Assembly (NCBI RefSeq): GCF_964204645.1
Contig: NC_134026.1
Location: 14,658,450-14,722,449, forward strand
From: Tubulanus polymorphus
Lineage: Eukaryota; Nemertea; Palaeonemertea; Tubulaniformes; Tubulanidae
Length of the DNA stretch: 64,000 nt
Direction: 5' to 3'
This document shows, in pieces, positions 33,733-46,263 of the stretch. The translations under genes and the position numbers were made by a program. The notes under the pieces are model-generated. The model was not told where the DNA came from. It saw only the letters and a program-made list of their open reading frames with translations, and ran no database searches. The stretch's first letter is position 1. Each line of letters starts with the position of its first letter.

Positions 33733-35453
33733 TTTGTACGAAGTTTCATTTTTACTTACAATGAATCTTGATGACAGCGATTGGTAGCACGCAACGGAAA
33801 TAGGTTTAGATGTTATGGTATGCATCATACGGCAATCTGTATATTTTTGTTTGGCTATGTCCCTGGATCTGGCAACCGTTGGACGATGAGTCTTACAGCT
33901 CTAGCAACCTTCAACATTAACTATGAGTATTTGTTCGATTAGAATGCTGCTATCTTAGTTTTGTGTTGACTTGCTGTTAACCAATCTTTCCCATAGTGTA
34001 TTCTTCATATAGAGTTAGGGAGCGTCCAAAAATTACGTACCTCTAATTGGGTGAGGGGTTACTGAATTTTGGTACAAAGTTGTACATGGGGAGAGGGAGG
34101 TCAGCAAAAAATGTACGTTCTTTGAGGGAGGGGGCATTAATCAATCTTGGTACTTCATGCACCAAACTCAAATGAAAATAGCCGATACCACTGGTTTATC
34201 GCTCGTATTGATATTGTGCGAACCACAGTGTTTATAAACATTTTTAGAGGCCACGTTTCCACTGCAATTGAGACGTTTGGCTTGTATCCTAATAAACCTC
34301 ATCAATTGCGCTTAATCAGTAAAATGTTTATATACTCAAGTGAACTATGGTTTCTAGTTTAACACACTGTATTTCACTCCAGTGATCTTTTCGTGGACTA
34401 CAGAACATGATTTCGATCGTTCACCAATGAGTCCAATCGTTCACCAATAATTAGTGAACTATACTTATTACTCGAGGAAACTCACTGTATGATTTCACTG
34501 GTCTTCAATACTGAAACGGAGAATTTATTATCGTGATAACAATTGTCACCAGCATGCTTATGCTGACAATTTTACTAATTTTTCAAAAGAAAGACAATGC
34601 CAACTGGCACCAATTAACCGATTGCACCCAAACACACATGTAGCCAAGTTCCAGTCATCGATTCATTATTGCATAGGCCTATGGTGATGTAATGGGACTG
34701 TTCTCCACCAGTTGTTATGGGACTTAACGATTTCTGTACCACTTGGTGTCATCTCGTTCCTCTCACTAATGCTGTGCCGCTGGCTCTTCTATGTGACTGG
34801 TTCCTTTCGCTGACCTGCCTCTTCCTTATTTAGTTATCAACTATTAACACTTCTATGTGGTATGATCAAGCTTTTCCTCATTTTCTCTCAACTGCTTACA
34901 TTATCTATTCAGCTTTATCTCCCCAACTCCTTTTGTACTCCCCCTGGACCAAAAACTTAGACTTTCAAACTAATATGTACATTCTTTACATTCCTATACC
35001 ATGACCTCACCCGCTTCTAACCTTACCATATTCGGCATGTCTTATCCCTGCTACTTTCATTCTACTCCCTCCTGGACTACACTAACCATCCCCTAAAAGT
35101 CCTTACATTTAAAATATAGTTACTAAATGCTGTTCTTGTCTTTCAACATACTCCCTCCTTGTAATCCGAGCCATTTGCATTCAGTGTGCGCACCAGCAGA
35201 CATCTAGTGTGCGCTATCGTGCACACTGCATACACACACTATATTTTCCCATACATGTAAAACCCTATAACTCTTGCTTCTACAGTGACATGTTTGGGCA
35301 ATATATATTCTTAGATTACGCAAACATACCAGTACTCAGAACACTTGCTATAATTAGTTAATCGAGCCCCTGGACAATTGGTCTTTCATAAGATGTCTAG
35401 TTCATTTATTAAAATTATTTGATAAAATTAGATACATACAGTAATCGGAAAAT
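33733..35453. other. Non-coding, downstream of ORAI exon
   Basis: No gene seen. Part may be the ORAI 3' untranslated region on the minus strand. A segment near 34,019-34,141 (GAGCGTCCAAAAATTACGTAC...) resembles MITE ends found in many invertebrates, but I could not pair its ends. Confidence 0.4.
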
Positions 35454-35930
35454 TCATATTGGGTTTTCGTTCGATAGACCCACAGCAATATCTTCTAATT
35501 CATTGATACGCCTTGTTGATGTGTCATACTTGTCCATAGCGATCTTCTTATAAAACATAGCTCCAAAAATGATGAAGACACTGAGACTAGGTCCACTTAT
35601 CCCACTACTGGAGATAGCGGCTGTTTTGCTGAAATTATTGAATTTCACCCAAGCTTGTACTGAAAGAAGTACTACGAATAACAGGATACCCACACCGGTT
35701 GAGAAAAACCACGCCATCTCGATATAAACGCTGAATCTATCGTGCGGTGACTTTTCTATTGACACTCCCATTCGTTCTAATTTGGCCACTGCTTGTAGGT
35801 TTGGCAGAAGGAAAGTAGAGACAAGCAGAGCAAACATGTGACAAGATACCAGCAATGTCGTGAAACTACTAAACGCTGTTAAGAGGACTGACGGCAATCC
35901 CTTGGATATCTGTAGTTCAATTAATGCGAT
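35454..35930 (-). CDS. ORAI: ORAI store-operated calcium channel, last coding exon
   Basis: Encodes about 158 residues from a phase-0 acceptor (TTTTACAG before ATCGCATTA) to a stop at 35,454. TM2 (PSVLLTAFSSFTTLLVSCHM), the segment LLPNLQAVAKLE, SPHDRFSVYIEMAWFFSTGV into TM3, VQAWVKF and a fourth TM followed by INELEDIA match ORAI proteins in order. ORAI subunits form the pore of store-operated calcium entry in the plasma membrane, gated by STIM. The exon boundary sits where the first intron of ORAI genes commonly lies, so the exon encoding TM1 and the pore glutamate lies further right; I did not find it. It is the clearest host gene here. Confidence 0.9.
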   Translation of the reverse strand: MALIELQISKGLPSVLLTAFSSFTTLLVSCHMFALLVSTFLLPNLQAVAKLERMGVSIEKSPHDRFSVYIEMAWFFSTGVGILLFVVLLSVQAWVKFNNFSKTAAISSSGISGPSLSVFIIFGAMFYKKIAMDKYDTSTRRINELEDIAVGLSNENPI

Positions 35931-35942
35931 CTGTAAAAGAAA

Positions 35943-36360
35943 ATAAATATCGGAATTTCCCATTCTTAATACAAAATCATTAGATATAATTAATAAATCA
36001 GGACCAATGCAAAAATCTAATATTATATGAGATTTATCTAAATAATTTTGATATCTTGTAATATTTTCTGGAATCGATCTATTTTTATCATTATGAATTG
36101 AAACTTTAAATAGAATTTTAAATTGTTTCTGTGTATCAAATGAAGTATTCAAATTTCTAATTATTGGTGATCTTGTTTCAACTTGTAATCCTAAAATACA
36201 AATTGAATAAAGTCTAATGGATTGATTTATTCCTTGTATACCACAGATTTTGTAAATCCTTTACTATTTTCTAAAATAAAATAAATCGAACCATCGTCTT
36301 AAATCATCATAATATTTTTGTAATCTATTGAAATATAATGTTTTTAAATCTATATTTTCT
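35943..36360 (-). pseudogene. AT-rich Polinton-like coding remnant in ORAI intron
   Basis: An open stretch reading into the ORAI exon encodes NTSFDTQKQFKILFKVSIHN and NITRYQNYLDKSHIILDF, unlike ORAI and with the AT-rich codon use of the Polinton genes. Upstream pieces are in other frames. I do not recognise the family. It ends about 12 bp before the splice acceptor. Confidence 0.35.
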
Positions 36361-36492
36361 ATTTTACTAGTAAGCAGTAATTGGAAAAGTGCGTTTTCTG
36401 GCCAGAGTACGAGAGTATGACACATCACTCATCACCACTCGTAATTTCTTTTCCTTATAAGTGGGAGAGAGTGAACAACAAATAAAAAAATT

Positions 36493-36600
36493 GATGTTAA
36501 TAAAAATGAATATTATTGTCCATACTGTAAAAAATACATCGATAAATCTAATAAATCTCATCACGAAAAACTGCAAATCATTAAAAGAAAAAGTTAGGCT
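36493..36600 (+). pseudogene. C2H2 mini-protein remnant, Polinton-type
   Basis: NEYYCPYCKKYIDKSNKSHH parallels the start of the C2H2 mini-protein of Polinton C (YYCPTCNIDIDKS). Short and followed by a different frame; a relic. Confidence 0.5.
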
Positions 36601-37349
36601 AAGAATGATACCTTGTTTCTCATTTATAAAGGAAAACTCTACGCCCAAAAGTGACCCGGCAGGCAGCATTTTATTCTTATTTTTTCCATTAAAAAGTATG
36701 TATGAAATTTAACGTATTTCTACCAGGCCGGCCTATTTTCATTTCTATTTAAAAATAGTTTCCATTGAAAATTTTTAAAATAAAAAGATGATAAAAGTGC
36801 TATAGTTTTCCGAAGTTCGCACTGTTTGTCAAATTCCATTCTAGCAGGCTTAGTTTGGTTGCTGATGTTGGATCATTCCTGCTTTTCCCAATTATTGAGG
36901 GTATGTCAATTATTTTTAAATAGTCAGAAAGGAGACCACAAGCGAGATACTCTGCCTTGGCTTGGCTGCAAGTCCTTTGTCAGTTCCTACTTAGATTCTT
37001 CTACCGTGGTTAAAGGGCTATATGGAAGAAACCTATCAAATTAGAATGGGAAGCCATGATTCATGATCACGTGAAGTTCCAGATCATCTAAAATAAAATA
37101 AACACGTACTAAGAATTAACTTCTATGAGTAAGTCAAAATATATTCTCCAAACAGCACATTGCACATTTTTGGAAGAGACAAGATCAGCAAACAAAAAAT
37201 TAATTACCTTATTTACAAACTAATTCGGATTCTTAAATTACAACTGTGAACGCAATAGCCCACTAAATGGACTGAAGACGTGTATGTACCATCAAACGAA
37301 TGCCTGCAGTTGGCTATGCAGATGATAAACTTTCATTTAACGGCCAGAT
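36601..37349. other. Non-coding stretch
   Basis: No supported gene. It includes a GACCCGGCAGGCAGCATTTT block that recurs near 46,610. Confidence 0.5.
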
Positions 37350-40300
37350 TTACTGCTTTTCTTTTTCAAATTTTCTCTTACGTCTAATTACTATACCAAG
37401 TGTAGATTCCCTGAAGCATTTTTCACAGATAGGGTATAGTTTTACTGAACCCCTAGCTTGGGTTAAATTTTCAGTAGCAGCACAGTTGGTGCATACATCA
37501 ATGAAAAGTTGAGACGAATAATATGGAACCTCAATTGGTGAATTACAAGAAAGGTTTGCGCGAACAAAAACTTTACTCAAGACTTCACATTCCCCCTCGG
37601 ACAACTCATCTTTGTCTATTGCTTCTTGCAGTACCATACCACAAGAATAGCTAAAACCTTTAGTTATACATTCAATAAGATCCTTTTCTTTCTGAGTAAG
37701 TTTTTTGTTTGAATACATCACTCGTGGTTTATCACATTCGGTACAATTCAATACTTCTCCAACGTTCTTGCAAATCTGGGCAGTTGGGCTGAATGGTATG
37801 TGGTGACCAGTGGATTTTCTGATTTTGTGTTTTTACCATACACATCAGCGAATCGTTTATAATTATCTTCTGAGCTATCTTTAACGGGGAACGGCAAGAA
37901 GTGTACCGTTTTGAATACATCATCAGGGAGAGTAGGTAGAGAACACAGAGTACAGTCAATACTCCACATTTCTTCATGCAAAAACTGTACTGGGCACTTT
38001 GAGAGCAATGCTTCAGTATATCCATCAATGATTTGCTTTTTCGAACATCTTGACATCTGGTGTTAATTTATAATCAAGGTATTTGACCATGGTAAAGAAT
38101 TCAATTATTTCCTCATCAGTTGCTGATGTGATTATCTGTACATCTTCATCTTTCCATTTAAGCTTACCGATCAAGGAAGACAGAAGTTTTCTAGGTGGTG
38201 TTGTGCTGAGTAAGACAGCCTCTTTAAGGCCTTGATTCGTTTCTGCGCATGCTCTAATTTTCTTCAAACTATTACATCCCTTCAAAAGAATTTCAAAGTT
38301 TTCAGTTGATTCTTCTCTCATCGGGCCAACGCATTGCAGTGCCATATTCACTACACTCATGACCCTTTCTACTGAGTTTATCCATGAACTATTAGGGGCT
38401 GTTCGCACGGCTATCAAACAATCGAGGTTAAGCTGCAAGAATATACATAAGTAAGACAACTGAACTGTAATGTAGTTGAGTCTGTGGTCAGGCCCACCAT
38501 CAGTGTACAGGAGAAGGATTGGTTGACGTATTTCTTTCTTCAGAATACTATGTAACTCTGCAGCATGACGTAATGGCGATGAAGGCTCAAAAACAGAATC
38601 TTTTAGATTGACGTAGACAGTCCCAGTATAAAATGATTCCTCGATAGACTTGGGCACATTGATCTTCAAAGTTACACTAGGAATAATCCCCATTTTGGTG
38701 AAATCATGGTCAGCAACTTCAAATAATTTGTTTCCGGCCACAAGAACTTGTCGCCCTCTTTCGCATGCTGCAACAAGGAATTTTGGTTCTCCTAGCTTGA
38801 TTTTGTGTTTGTCATCAAGACACACCATTACACACAAGTTTCTAAACATAATTGCCATTTCTCTTAAGTATTTGAACATTGCATGGCAATAATGCACATC
38901 AGGATGATCATGTCTCAGTTGTCTTTTCATATATAGATTAATATATATAAGATATGTAGAAATCATATATAGATTTCCTCCCCTCATTTAAATGCCTTAA
39001 ATCTTGAATTTCAAGATCACCGGTTTCTAGGATCATCTGAATACGTTGATCAATAACCAATTGGTCACTGGTTTCACTGGCACTGCAATCACCTGAGAGT
39101 AACCTATATAGATTACGAAACACCATTGGTTTAACGTTGACGATTGTATCAACCGTTTTGGCTACAATTCTCCGCATTTCCCTAGTGTGATACTGAGGCA
39201 TATCGGCACTAAGTTTAGCGACGACAGGAGAATTCGTTTCACTAACGTCATTATCAGAATCAGAAAAACAAACCTTCCAGACAAAGAATAGTGAGCCCGT
39301 ATTATTTCCGGCTGTATAACTATACATGACACTCCTAAATGGAAGACCTAATTTTTTCAACTCTGAAACAAACTTATACATTTCTTTATGGTCATTTGGA
39401 AGCAGCTGATTCAAGAAAACAGGCCCATAGTCTTCTTTCCCCATCAGTGACTCATACAGAGTATCAGTTAATTGCGTATGAGTTATTGGTTGAGGACTAC
39501 CAAATGGCAATATCTTTAATGATACACTCTTAATATAATCTCCTAAATTTCTCACTGGTTCTAAGGAGGCACGATTATGTTGAACTTCCGCATTTTTATC
39601 TTCTAGATAATTTGTATATCTGTCAAAAGACAAGGTCAATTTCTCGACTTCAACTTTGAGCGTGTTCCATGAAGAATTCTCTAACCATGGCTGAAACAAA
39701 AATGTCGTTATTAAATATTCATGCATTAACAAGATGACATGTACAGGTACTCACATCCTCTAAACAGAGAGCAAGTTTACTGCTATAAACCCACAATATC
39801 AAATGCAAATCTGGTTTATAGATAATCAAAGACAACATGAACAATTGATCATGGGAAATTATAAATCAGTATCCAATTCAGTGTATGATTTCAGTACGTC
39901 AGTAGTTTCTTTGGTTTCAGATACAGTTTGTTTTGGGGACAATCGAGCTGAAAAAGCTGAATCAATTAATTTAATAAATGAGTCTGACAACACTTACCTG
40001 TTGCAAAACTTTGAAAAGAAGCTGTGACGACGTGTGTATATTATCATACCAAAGAGGCAGTCTTTTGTTCTTATATGTTTCTGGGTTATTATAACCAGAA
40101 AATCCGGCGAAAAATTCTGGCACAGCACATGAACGGGCTGTTAGCTTTTCCTATAAAAAGAAATGAAAATTGTTAAAATAAAATCATATTCAACACAGTA
40201 GAGCTATGCAAGCGAAGATCGTCATTACTGAGGGTTTTGTTCAAATCGGACGAAAACTGTAGGAGTAGAAGTGACATCAATTGTTTGTTGCCAGTAAACA

Positions 40301-40680
40301 TTACTTTGTTTAATCAAGTGATATTAATGAAACTTACCTCCATCTATCATCCACAGTATATCAGTAATTGTCTCTATAAAATTTTTCCCGACATTAACTG
40401 ACGATTGGTGCCATCCAGACAGGTCATTGCATTTCAAATGGTTTAATATGTGGTTGAAGAGTTCCTGCTTTTTGTTTTTTACTTGGTCATACATCACAGG
40501 CCAGACCTTCTTCCGACTCGCCTGGAACATCAAATCAAGCGCTGACACAGCAGCAGGAGTAGCGCTGTTGTTATTGTTTGAGTCAATTTCATCACCGATG
40601 TCATACTGTATGTGTTTTCCGAAATCTTTTGCTTCAACTAGTGTAGCAGAAAGCGGAATTGTTTGTTTTCGTTAGGAGCA
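37350..40680 (-). pseudogene. Multi-exon orphan transposase-like gene, frameshifted
   Basis: Exons on the minus strand: about 40,680-40,338 (donor GGAG/GTAAGT), 40,150-39,998 (acceptor TTTATAG, donor CAG/GTAAGT) and 39,690-37,350 (acceptor TTTGTTTCAG). Key motifs are VCLDDKHKIKLGEP, LLYTDGGPDHRLNY and NSVERVMSVVN, which could supply a D-D-E catalytic set, and a cysteine-rich C-terminus (CTECDKPRVMYS, CTNC, CEKC). I know this as a widespread orphan family in invertebrates; the superfamily is unassigned. Breaks: a tandem AT-rich duplication with apparent internal deletion near 38,940-39,000, a one-base shift at the T5 run near 38,037, and another near 37,755. Without these it would be over 700 residues. 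Confidence 0.6.
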
Positions 40681-42496
40681 GAGGAGATTGATGGGTAGCC
40701 GCTTTTGTTGTCCCAGACAGATATTTTACCAAAAATCCGTATAAATCGATATTTTTTTAATAATCTTTGCCCAGAATGAATAATTTCAGCAATAAACTAA
40801 TTGTTTGAATGGAATTTTGAGAAATTTTCTACATCTAACGGCTATTTTAATCCATATAAAATTACTATATACCAAATATTGTCATGTCCCCGACACACTA
40901 GTCCGCCTTTCTAACTCAAAATATTCAACATCAGTGAAGTGGCTGTTGCAAAATTTGTGCCTATCTAATGACATATATTGTATATAAAATATGAATCAAT
41001 ATAGATAACCTCTATCTTAAAGATATATCGATAATTCTATTCTTTTCTATTTTGGGGAGGGTGTCCCCAATTTTTTTCCCTCCCTGTCACGGTTGACGTA
41101 AAGCCACCAATGGTAAGTGAAAAGTTGGTTATCCGTGACAACTTGTGGCGCCGCCTATCGTTTGGCGCTATTTTCAAACGCTCGACTTCACACGGCTCGT
41201 TTTCTGAGTATTTGAGAAGAAAAAAGCATCAAAATTTAACGCGTGGCAGGTGCGTATGTTTATTCTCATTCATCTCCGAACGGTCTGCAGAGTAGGGATA
41301 CTATAAATTGTATCAATAAAACATACATTCGTCAAATGAGTTCATTACCGCGCTTAAAATCAATCAACTAGCTACATGCTAAAAAAAATCAATAAAAGAC
41401 GTAGACGCCCGTGCATGTCTCGTGATTCATCTCCGTCACGTTCATCTCCGTCACATTTTTGTATTTCGGTTTCGTGATGGAGATGAACCATCCTGTGACG
41501 GAAATGAATTAAATGATTAATAAATTAATTATTTTTAAATTTAATCGAGATTAGCTCTACGGAGTGTTACATACGCAGATAAACAGTTGAAATAAAGATC
41601 GAGTTTACCCGCCAAACTTTCATAAATGAATTGCCAAAATATAAGATTTTCCAGTCACCCGGCAAACTATCATATATTACTGTACAATTTCATGATCGTG
41701 CATGTACACGGGTGAAAAGCCGACTTTTTAAAAAGGCGGCTCCGTTTAGGCCTACTCGCGAGTATAGGCCCCAACGGAGCCGCTTTTAAAAAAGCGGCTC
41801 CGTTTAGAACAGATGGCAGCGCCGTTCTTTTTTTATCTTAAGATAAGGATTGTCCCTGTTATGTATTTAGTTGGTAAATTTCGTTTTTCGATTTTTTGAT
41901 TGAGTGTCCCTTACAAACCCACCACACCTGCCGAGAGCGAAACAGGGGGTTTGATTTTGAAATCGGAAATCGAAGTACAGATAATAGTTGTGCGATCGCC
42001 GGTCGAGTTCACAGAATTTTTTGTTTAAATCGAAGTACGTAATTGGGAAATTCGGTTCCGTTTCATTCAAACAATCTTCCATTCAGTCCGGCAAGCGACT
42101 GATTGGGTGCTGTTCTTAGCTATACCGCCGTATTTCCGGGTGACGTTGTCGATTACGTAAAACCTGAAGGAACAGCATCTATATACAAAGCGACATACGC
42201 TCCATTATTATGACAACTTAGTTAGAAATTCTTTTAATTAACTGACCGAAAATTCTTTAACATTTTTAACCCAGAAGTTAAATGGGAGTGCAGTTGCCAG
42301 ACCACAACGTTTGCGTAACCGAAAGCGTCACACTACAACGTTTGTGTAACGGAAATCCTCGCTTTGAATCCAATCGTGTAGATGCGCGCTTTTCAAAATA
42401 CAGGCTCCGAAAAAGCCGGTTACAACGCAGCCGGCTTTTTAGTAGTGCCTCCGTGTAGATACATATCCAAAGATAATTCCTTGTTTTTGTAGCCTT
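40681..42496. other. Non-coding stretch with hairpins
   Basis: No gene recognised. Two strong inverted repeats stand out: 41,722-41,811 (GGCGGCTCCGTTTAGGCC against GGCCCCAACGGAGCCGC, then palindromic GCCGCTTTTAAAAAAGCGGC) and 42,410-42,440 (AAAAAGCCGG/CCGGCTTTTT). Confidence 0.55.
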
Positions 42497-44563
42497 ATGG
42501 CCTTAGCAGCGGCTGAACGATCGAAGAAGTATCGAGTAAAGAAAAAAAAATGATGCTTCGTGTCGCGAAAAAGAAGCGAAACGTAAGAGAAATTCATACA
42601 TCCCTATTAGTGGGAGATCTTGCAGAGAGCAGCGAGCAGTAAGACGTAAATGGAATATATGTAAAAGGGATCAGTTAAAGCGCCGGAGAATTGCTGAGAT
42701 TGCTCAGCCTCCATCACCTCCTATTACCCCTCAGACTCCTGCCGACCGTGGAAGGCGTAGAGTTAGGCGTGACCGGAGTTCGGCTTATCGGAAAATTCAT
42801 GTCAAAGAAAGATATAAAAAACGTTGGCATCGTTAAAAAAAAAAACAGCAAAAACAACTAAACTCGCCACGCTCCAAAGCAAAACAGATGTTAAAAAACG
42901 CGAGGAATCATAAGAGAACTCGGCAACAATTAAAACTACAGTCAGTTATATACCATCAACTCAGGAAGAAATACCAAGACGATATCCATACGTTTGAAGG
43001 CAAGAATCCGTCAGTTATTTTCCGCTGAGTTGATCCGAAAATATAGATTAGTAAAGGTTGCCGAGAAAGAAGTTTTCAATTTCAAACAATTCGGTACGGT
43101 TGATGGTTATCGAAAACGATGTTCGAACGCGGTTCTAAATAGTATGGTGACACGGTTTACGAGCGCGACGACAGTAGCAGAATGCTTCCCGGGAAGCGAG
43201 ATACCGTAACCAGGAAAAAAATCAAAAAGCAAAAACGGGTTTTATCAGAAAACTTAATTTTAACCGTACTCCACGAGCGATTTCTATTTGAAAATCATGA
43301 GACAAATATCAGTTACATTGCATTCTGTATACTACGCCCGTTTTGGGTGGTTTTCCCAAATAATCGCGATCGCGAAACATGCGCGTGTAAGCGCCATTCT
43401 AATATGCAGCTCATGTGTGAGAAACTGTTCAAAGAGGGTGGAGTACATTCCCGCAACCCACTTGAACATGTGAATCTTTTGGTCTGTAATCCCCATTCGC
43501 AAAAATGTATGTACGGCGATTGTAAAACCTGCGACGACAATCGAATATCCCCACTCAGCCAAAGGCTTGACCAAAACAAGTCAATTACATTTGAGCAATG
43601 GAGAACCAAGTTTAATGAAAACGGCTGTAAGATCACAACTAAAGAAGCGAAAGTCGATTCACTGTACGACGTACTAGCAATGTACGAACACGAATTAGAA
43701 CCGAGATTTTCGACACATGTTTATAACATTGCTCATCAGTACAAAATGTTACGGCAGTTAAAACAAAATCTGAGTCAGGACGAGGCTATTATACACATGA
43801 ATTTTTCAGAAAATTATTCGTGTTCGTACGGAAAGGAGGTTCAGAGTGTCCATTTCGGTGGATCTCACAACCTGGTTACTTTACACACGGGGATCGTGTA
43901 CGCATCGCACGAAACACGATCGTTCTGCAGTATATCAGATATCAACCGCCACAACCCAGCTGCCATCTGGGCTCATGTAAAGACCGTTCTCAACGACCTG
44001 AAAAACGCCTATCAGTAGCCTGCACTTTAATACAGATGGCCCAACTACACAGTACCGATGTAAAGTTAGGCTTTAAAGTTCTTTCGTGGAACTTCTTGGA
44101 GGCAGGCCATGGTAAAGGCGCAGCCGATGGTGTGGGAGGGGTGCTCAGGACAGCCGATAGACTTGTTGGACAAGGAAAGGACATCCCGGACGCTAGGAAA
44201 CTGTTTGATTCTCTTCACTCATCGACTGAGGTAAAACCAGTGAATGGTCCAGAATCTGGATTGAACGGAAACTGGTGTGTAGTCAAGTATGATAATGTTT
44301 TATATCCCGGGATCATTCAAGATTTTGATGATGATTCTGTTTCAGTGAAATCTATGCACAAAATAGGTGAAAACCGGTTCTTCTCAGTGGCGGATCCAGA
44401 GGCACAATATGACTACCGCATTACGGCAACCGAGTGCCGAAGGCGCGAGATGTGCAATACGAGTGCCGAAGGCACGACGTGCCTACGGGGGGTCTGAGGG
44501 TATTCCGCCAGAAAATTTTGAAAAATTTAAAGGGCTGAGATGACATTTCCTGGGTTTTGGAAG

Positions 44564-45172
44564 AGAAAAATCCTGCTAATGCTGAATTAGTTTACCCTTG
44601 CCGCGATAAAACTAGAAGACATATTTTGGAATCTGCATTAATTATTGAAAATTCGAACAACGTTGTAAACCTTAACAATGGTTTTTCACCCCATAATAAA
44701 CTTATATCAAAATTCCTCTGTAAACTGGTTAAACTCAACACTTGATTTCCCCTTTGATTATTTGTTATTTGTTCTCTCATCAATTTCGTCTCTGACTTAA
44801 CTTGTATTCACCTTTGTTTTAATTTAAGTGCCCCCTAGTTTGTCTTTCTTTTTACTACTGACTTTAAGTTTCATTTATATTTATACTCACTATTGTTGTT
44901 TATAATCACCCCTTAGTTTGCTTCCCTTTAATCTATTTTAGCGTGTAACTGTTTCTACGTTAATTTTCCTTTAGTTTGTATCATCTCTGATTACTTGAAT
45001 TAGTCTCTTTGTCCCTGGATTGTATATATATCTCATAATTTCTGTAGTATCTCATTATTCCTGAAGATGACTATTAGGATATAGTCGAAACGTTGAATAA
45101 ACTACTATCTCGAAGTTTCATTTTCGGACTTTTTATTATCATTGTGGGATTCTCTCCTCAGAAAAATCCTGT
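44564..45172 (+). mobile_element. Penelope-like retroelement 3' end, 12-bp target duplication
   Basis: Insert 44,576-45,160 is flanked by AGAAAAATCCTG at 44,564-44,575 and 45,161-45,172; the second hAT copy (near 52,915) has a single uninterrupted copy. The first part encodes NAELVYPCRDKTRRHILESA, resembling the extreme C-terminus of Penelope-like polyproteins after the GIY-YIG region. The 3' part has GAAGATGACTATTAGGATAT then AGTCGAAACGTTGAATAAA, a common Penelope-like 3' signature. 5' truncated, as usual. Confidence 0.65.
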
Positions 45173-45365
45173 TTTAATATGGGTACTTTTTCATTAAAAA
45201 TTAAGATACAGTATGCATCAATGTTTATTACAACGTCAGAATACCAAAAAAAATATAAAACTGTACACTTTATCATATATATTCATCCATTCATGTTCCA
45301 TTTTATCTTTGAAATGTTTTATATCAATACTACCTGACTAAGTATAAGGATTCTTTATTGTATTC

Positions 45366-46049
45366 TTATTCTAGGATATCCCGGAGAATCATTCTCCAGG
45401 GATTTTTGCGTGCAAGGTCATCCACAATTTCCTGATAATCCAAGTTCACATTTGCATAGCTGTACATCAGAGCAAGTCCATTCAGACGGTCCTCTGTCAT
45501 AGTGCATCGTTTGTATGTTTTCATTGTTTTCAGCGTAGAGAAGGATCTTTCACACTCGCAACTTGTAACAGGCATCGCACCTAAAATCTTTAACATTTTG
45601 CAGATGTTCGAGTATATAACAGGGTCTGCCTCCATTAGTGACTTGGAGACTGAATCTGGAACATCAGTTTCTTACTTCCATTTTTGATACCATAGATCAA
45701 GCTCAGCTGCTACAGAGGGTGGTGAGGGTAGGAACCTTTGATACAAGGAGGCAAACGAGGTAGCAGAAAGAATGAATTGATCCTCCGTCATATTTTTCAT
45801 CAGTGATGGAATAATCTTAAATCCTTTGATGGAATAATCTTAAATCCTTCAACTGATCATTTTACCTCATTGCTGAAGCGATCGTTCAACCACTAACGAC
45901 TCCATCCACAAAAGGTATGACAACATTTCGCTCATAATATTCTTCCGTAGAGTTGGAAGCAGCATTTGGTCGATGGACCTGCCTATTACAGGCTTCTGTA
46001 GCTCAAGCCCAACTGAATCCGACATATTTTTGACCTGCTCCCACCACAC
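45366..46049 (-). pseudogene. hAT transposase remnant with dimerization domain
   Basis: Pieces 46,049-45,867 and 45,635-45,366 encode the C-terminal part of a hAT transposase. The latter holds the dimerization domain (CECERSFSTLKTMKTYKR, EDRLNGLALMYSY). A duplicated ATGGAATAATCTTAAATCCTT block near 45,805-45,850 and frame changes break the middle; N-terminal BED finger and catalytic core are missing. Confidence 0.7.
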
Positions 46050-46263
46050 AATAAAGTAACAAAAAAATGTTGTTAGAGGAAAAATGTTAGCGGCAAGTGC
46101 GGTAGGCTAAATCCGCGACTGCTTCTGGCCACTCCGTGACGATCTTATTTGGTACCAATATGAAGATGTTATCACGATAATTCCGGAGTCTCAAAATGTA
46201 ACATCTCGTCATGTTGAAGTCGACAGAGCTATTTGGGCCGAAATTTGTGAAAAGACTCTGTAG

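Larger units (their letters stand above)
44380..46126 (-). mobile_element. hAT element, 5-bp target duplication CTTCT
   Basis: Element 44,385-46,121 begins CAGTGGCGGATCCAG and ends CTAAATCCGCGACTG, inverted hAT-type termini. CTTCT flanks it at 44,380-44,384 and 46,122-46,126. Removing it restores an open reading frame across the host pseudogene, which confirms the boundaries. A 5-bp duplication is shorter than the usual 8 bp, but I recall it for some hAT subgroups. It contains a Penelope-like insertion. Confidence 0.8.
42497..46263 (+). pseudogene. Orphan DDE-like transposon gene, interrupted by hAT
   Basis: Starts MALAAAERSKKYRVKKKK at 42,497, then a strongly basic Arg/Lys region with a Pro-rich spacer, in several frames. 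The core (43,182-44,018) has a cysteine-rich stretch (CNPHSQKCMYGDCKTC), then FSENYSCSYGKEVQSVHFG and NPAAIWAHVKTVL. In shifted frames follow TDGPTTQYRCK and NFLEAGHGKGAADGVGG, where D and E could be catalytic. A C-terminal GNWCVVKYDNVLYPGIIQDF resembles a chromo/tudor-like domain. It is cut at GENRFF by a hAT element and resumes after it as WPLRDDLIWYQYEDV to a stop at 46,261. An orphan family of invertebrate transposons; not functional here. Confidence 0.6.

Noticed and set aside
43313-43636. Minus-strand frames over 43.3-43.6 kb
   Set aside because: Antisense shadows of the DDE-like gene, which has coherent motifs on plus.
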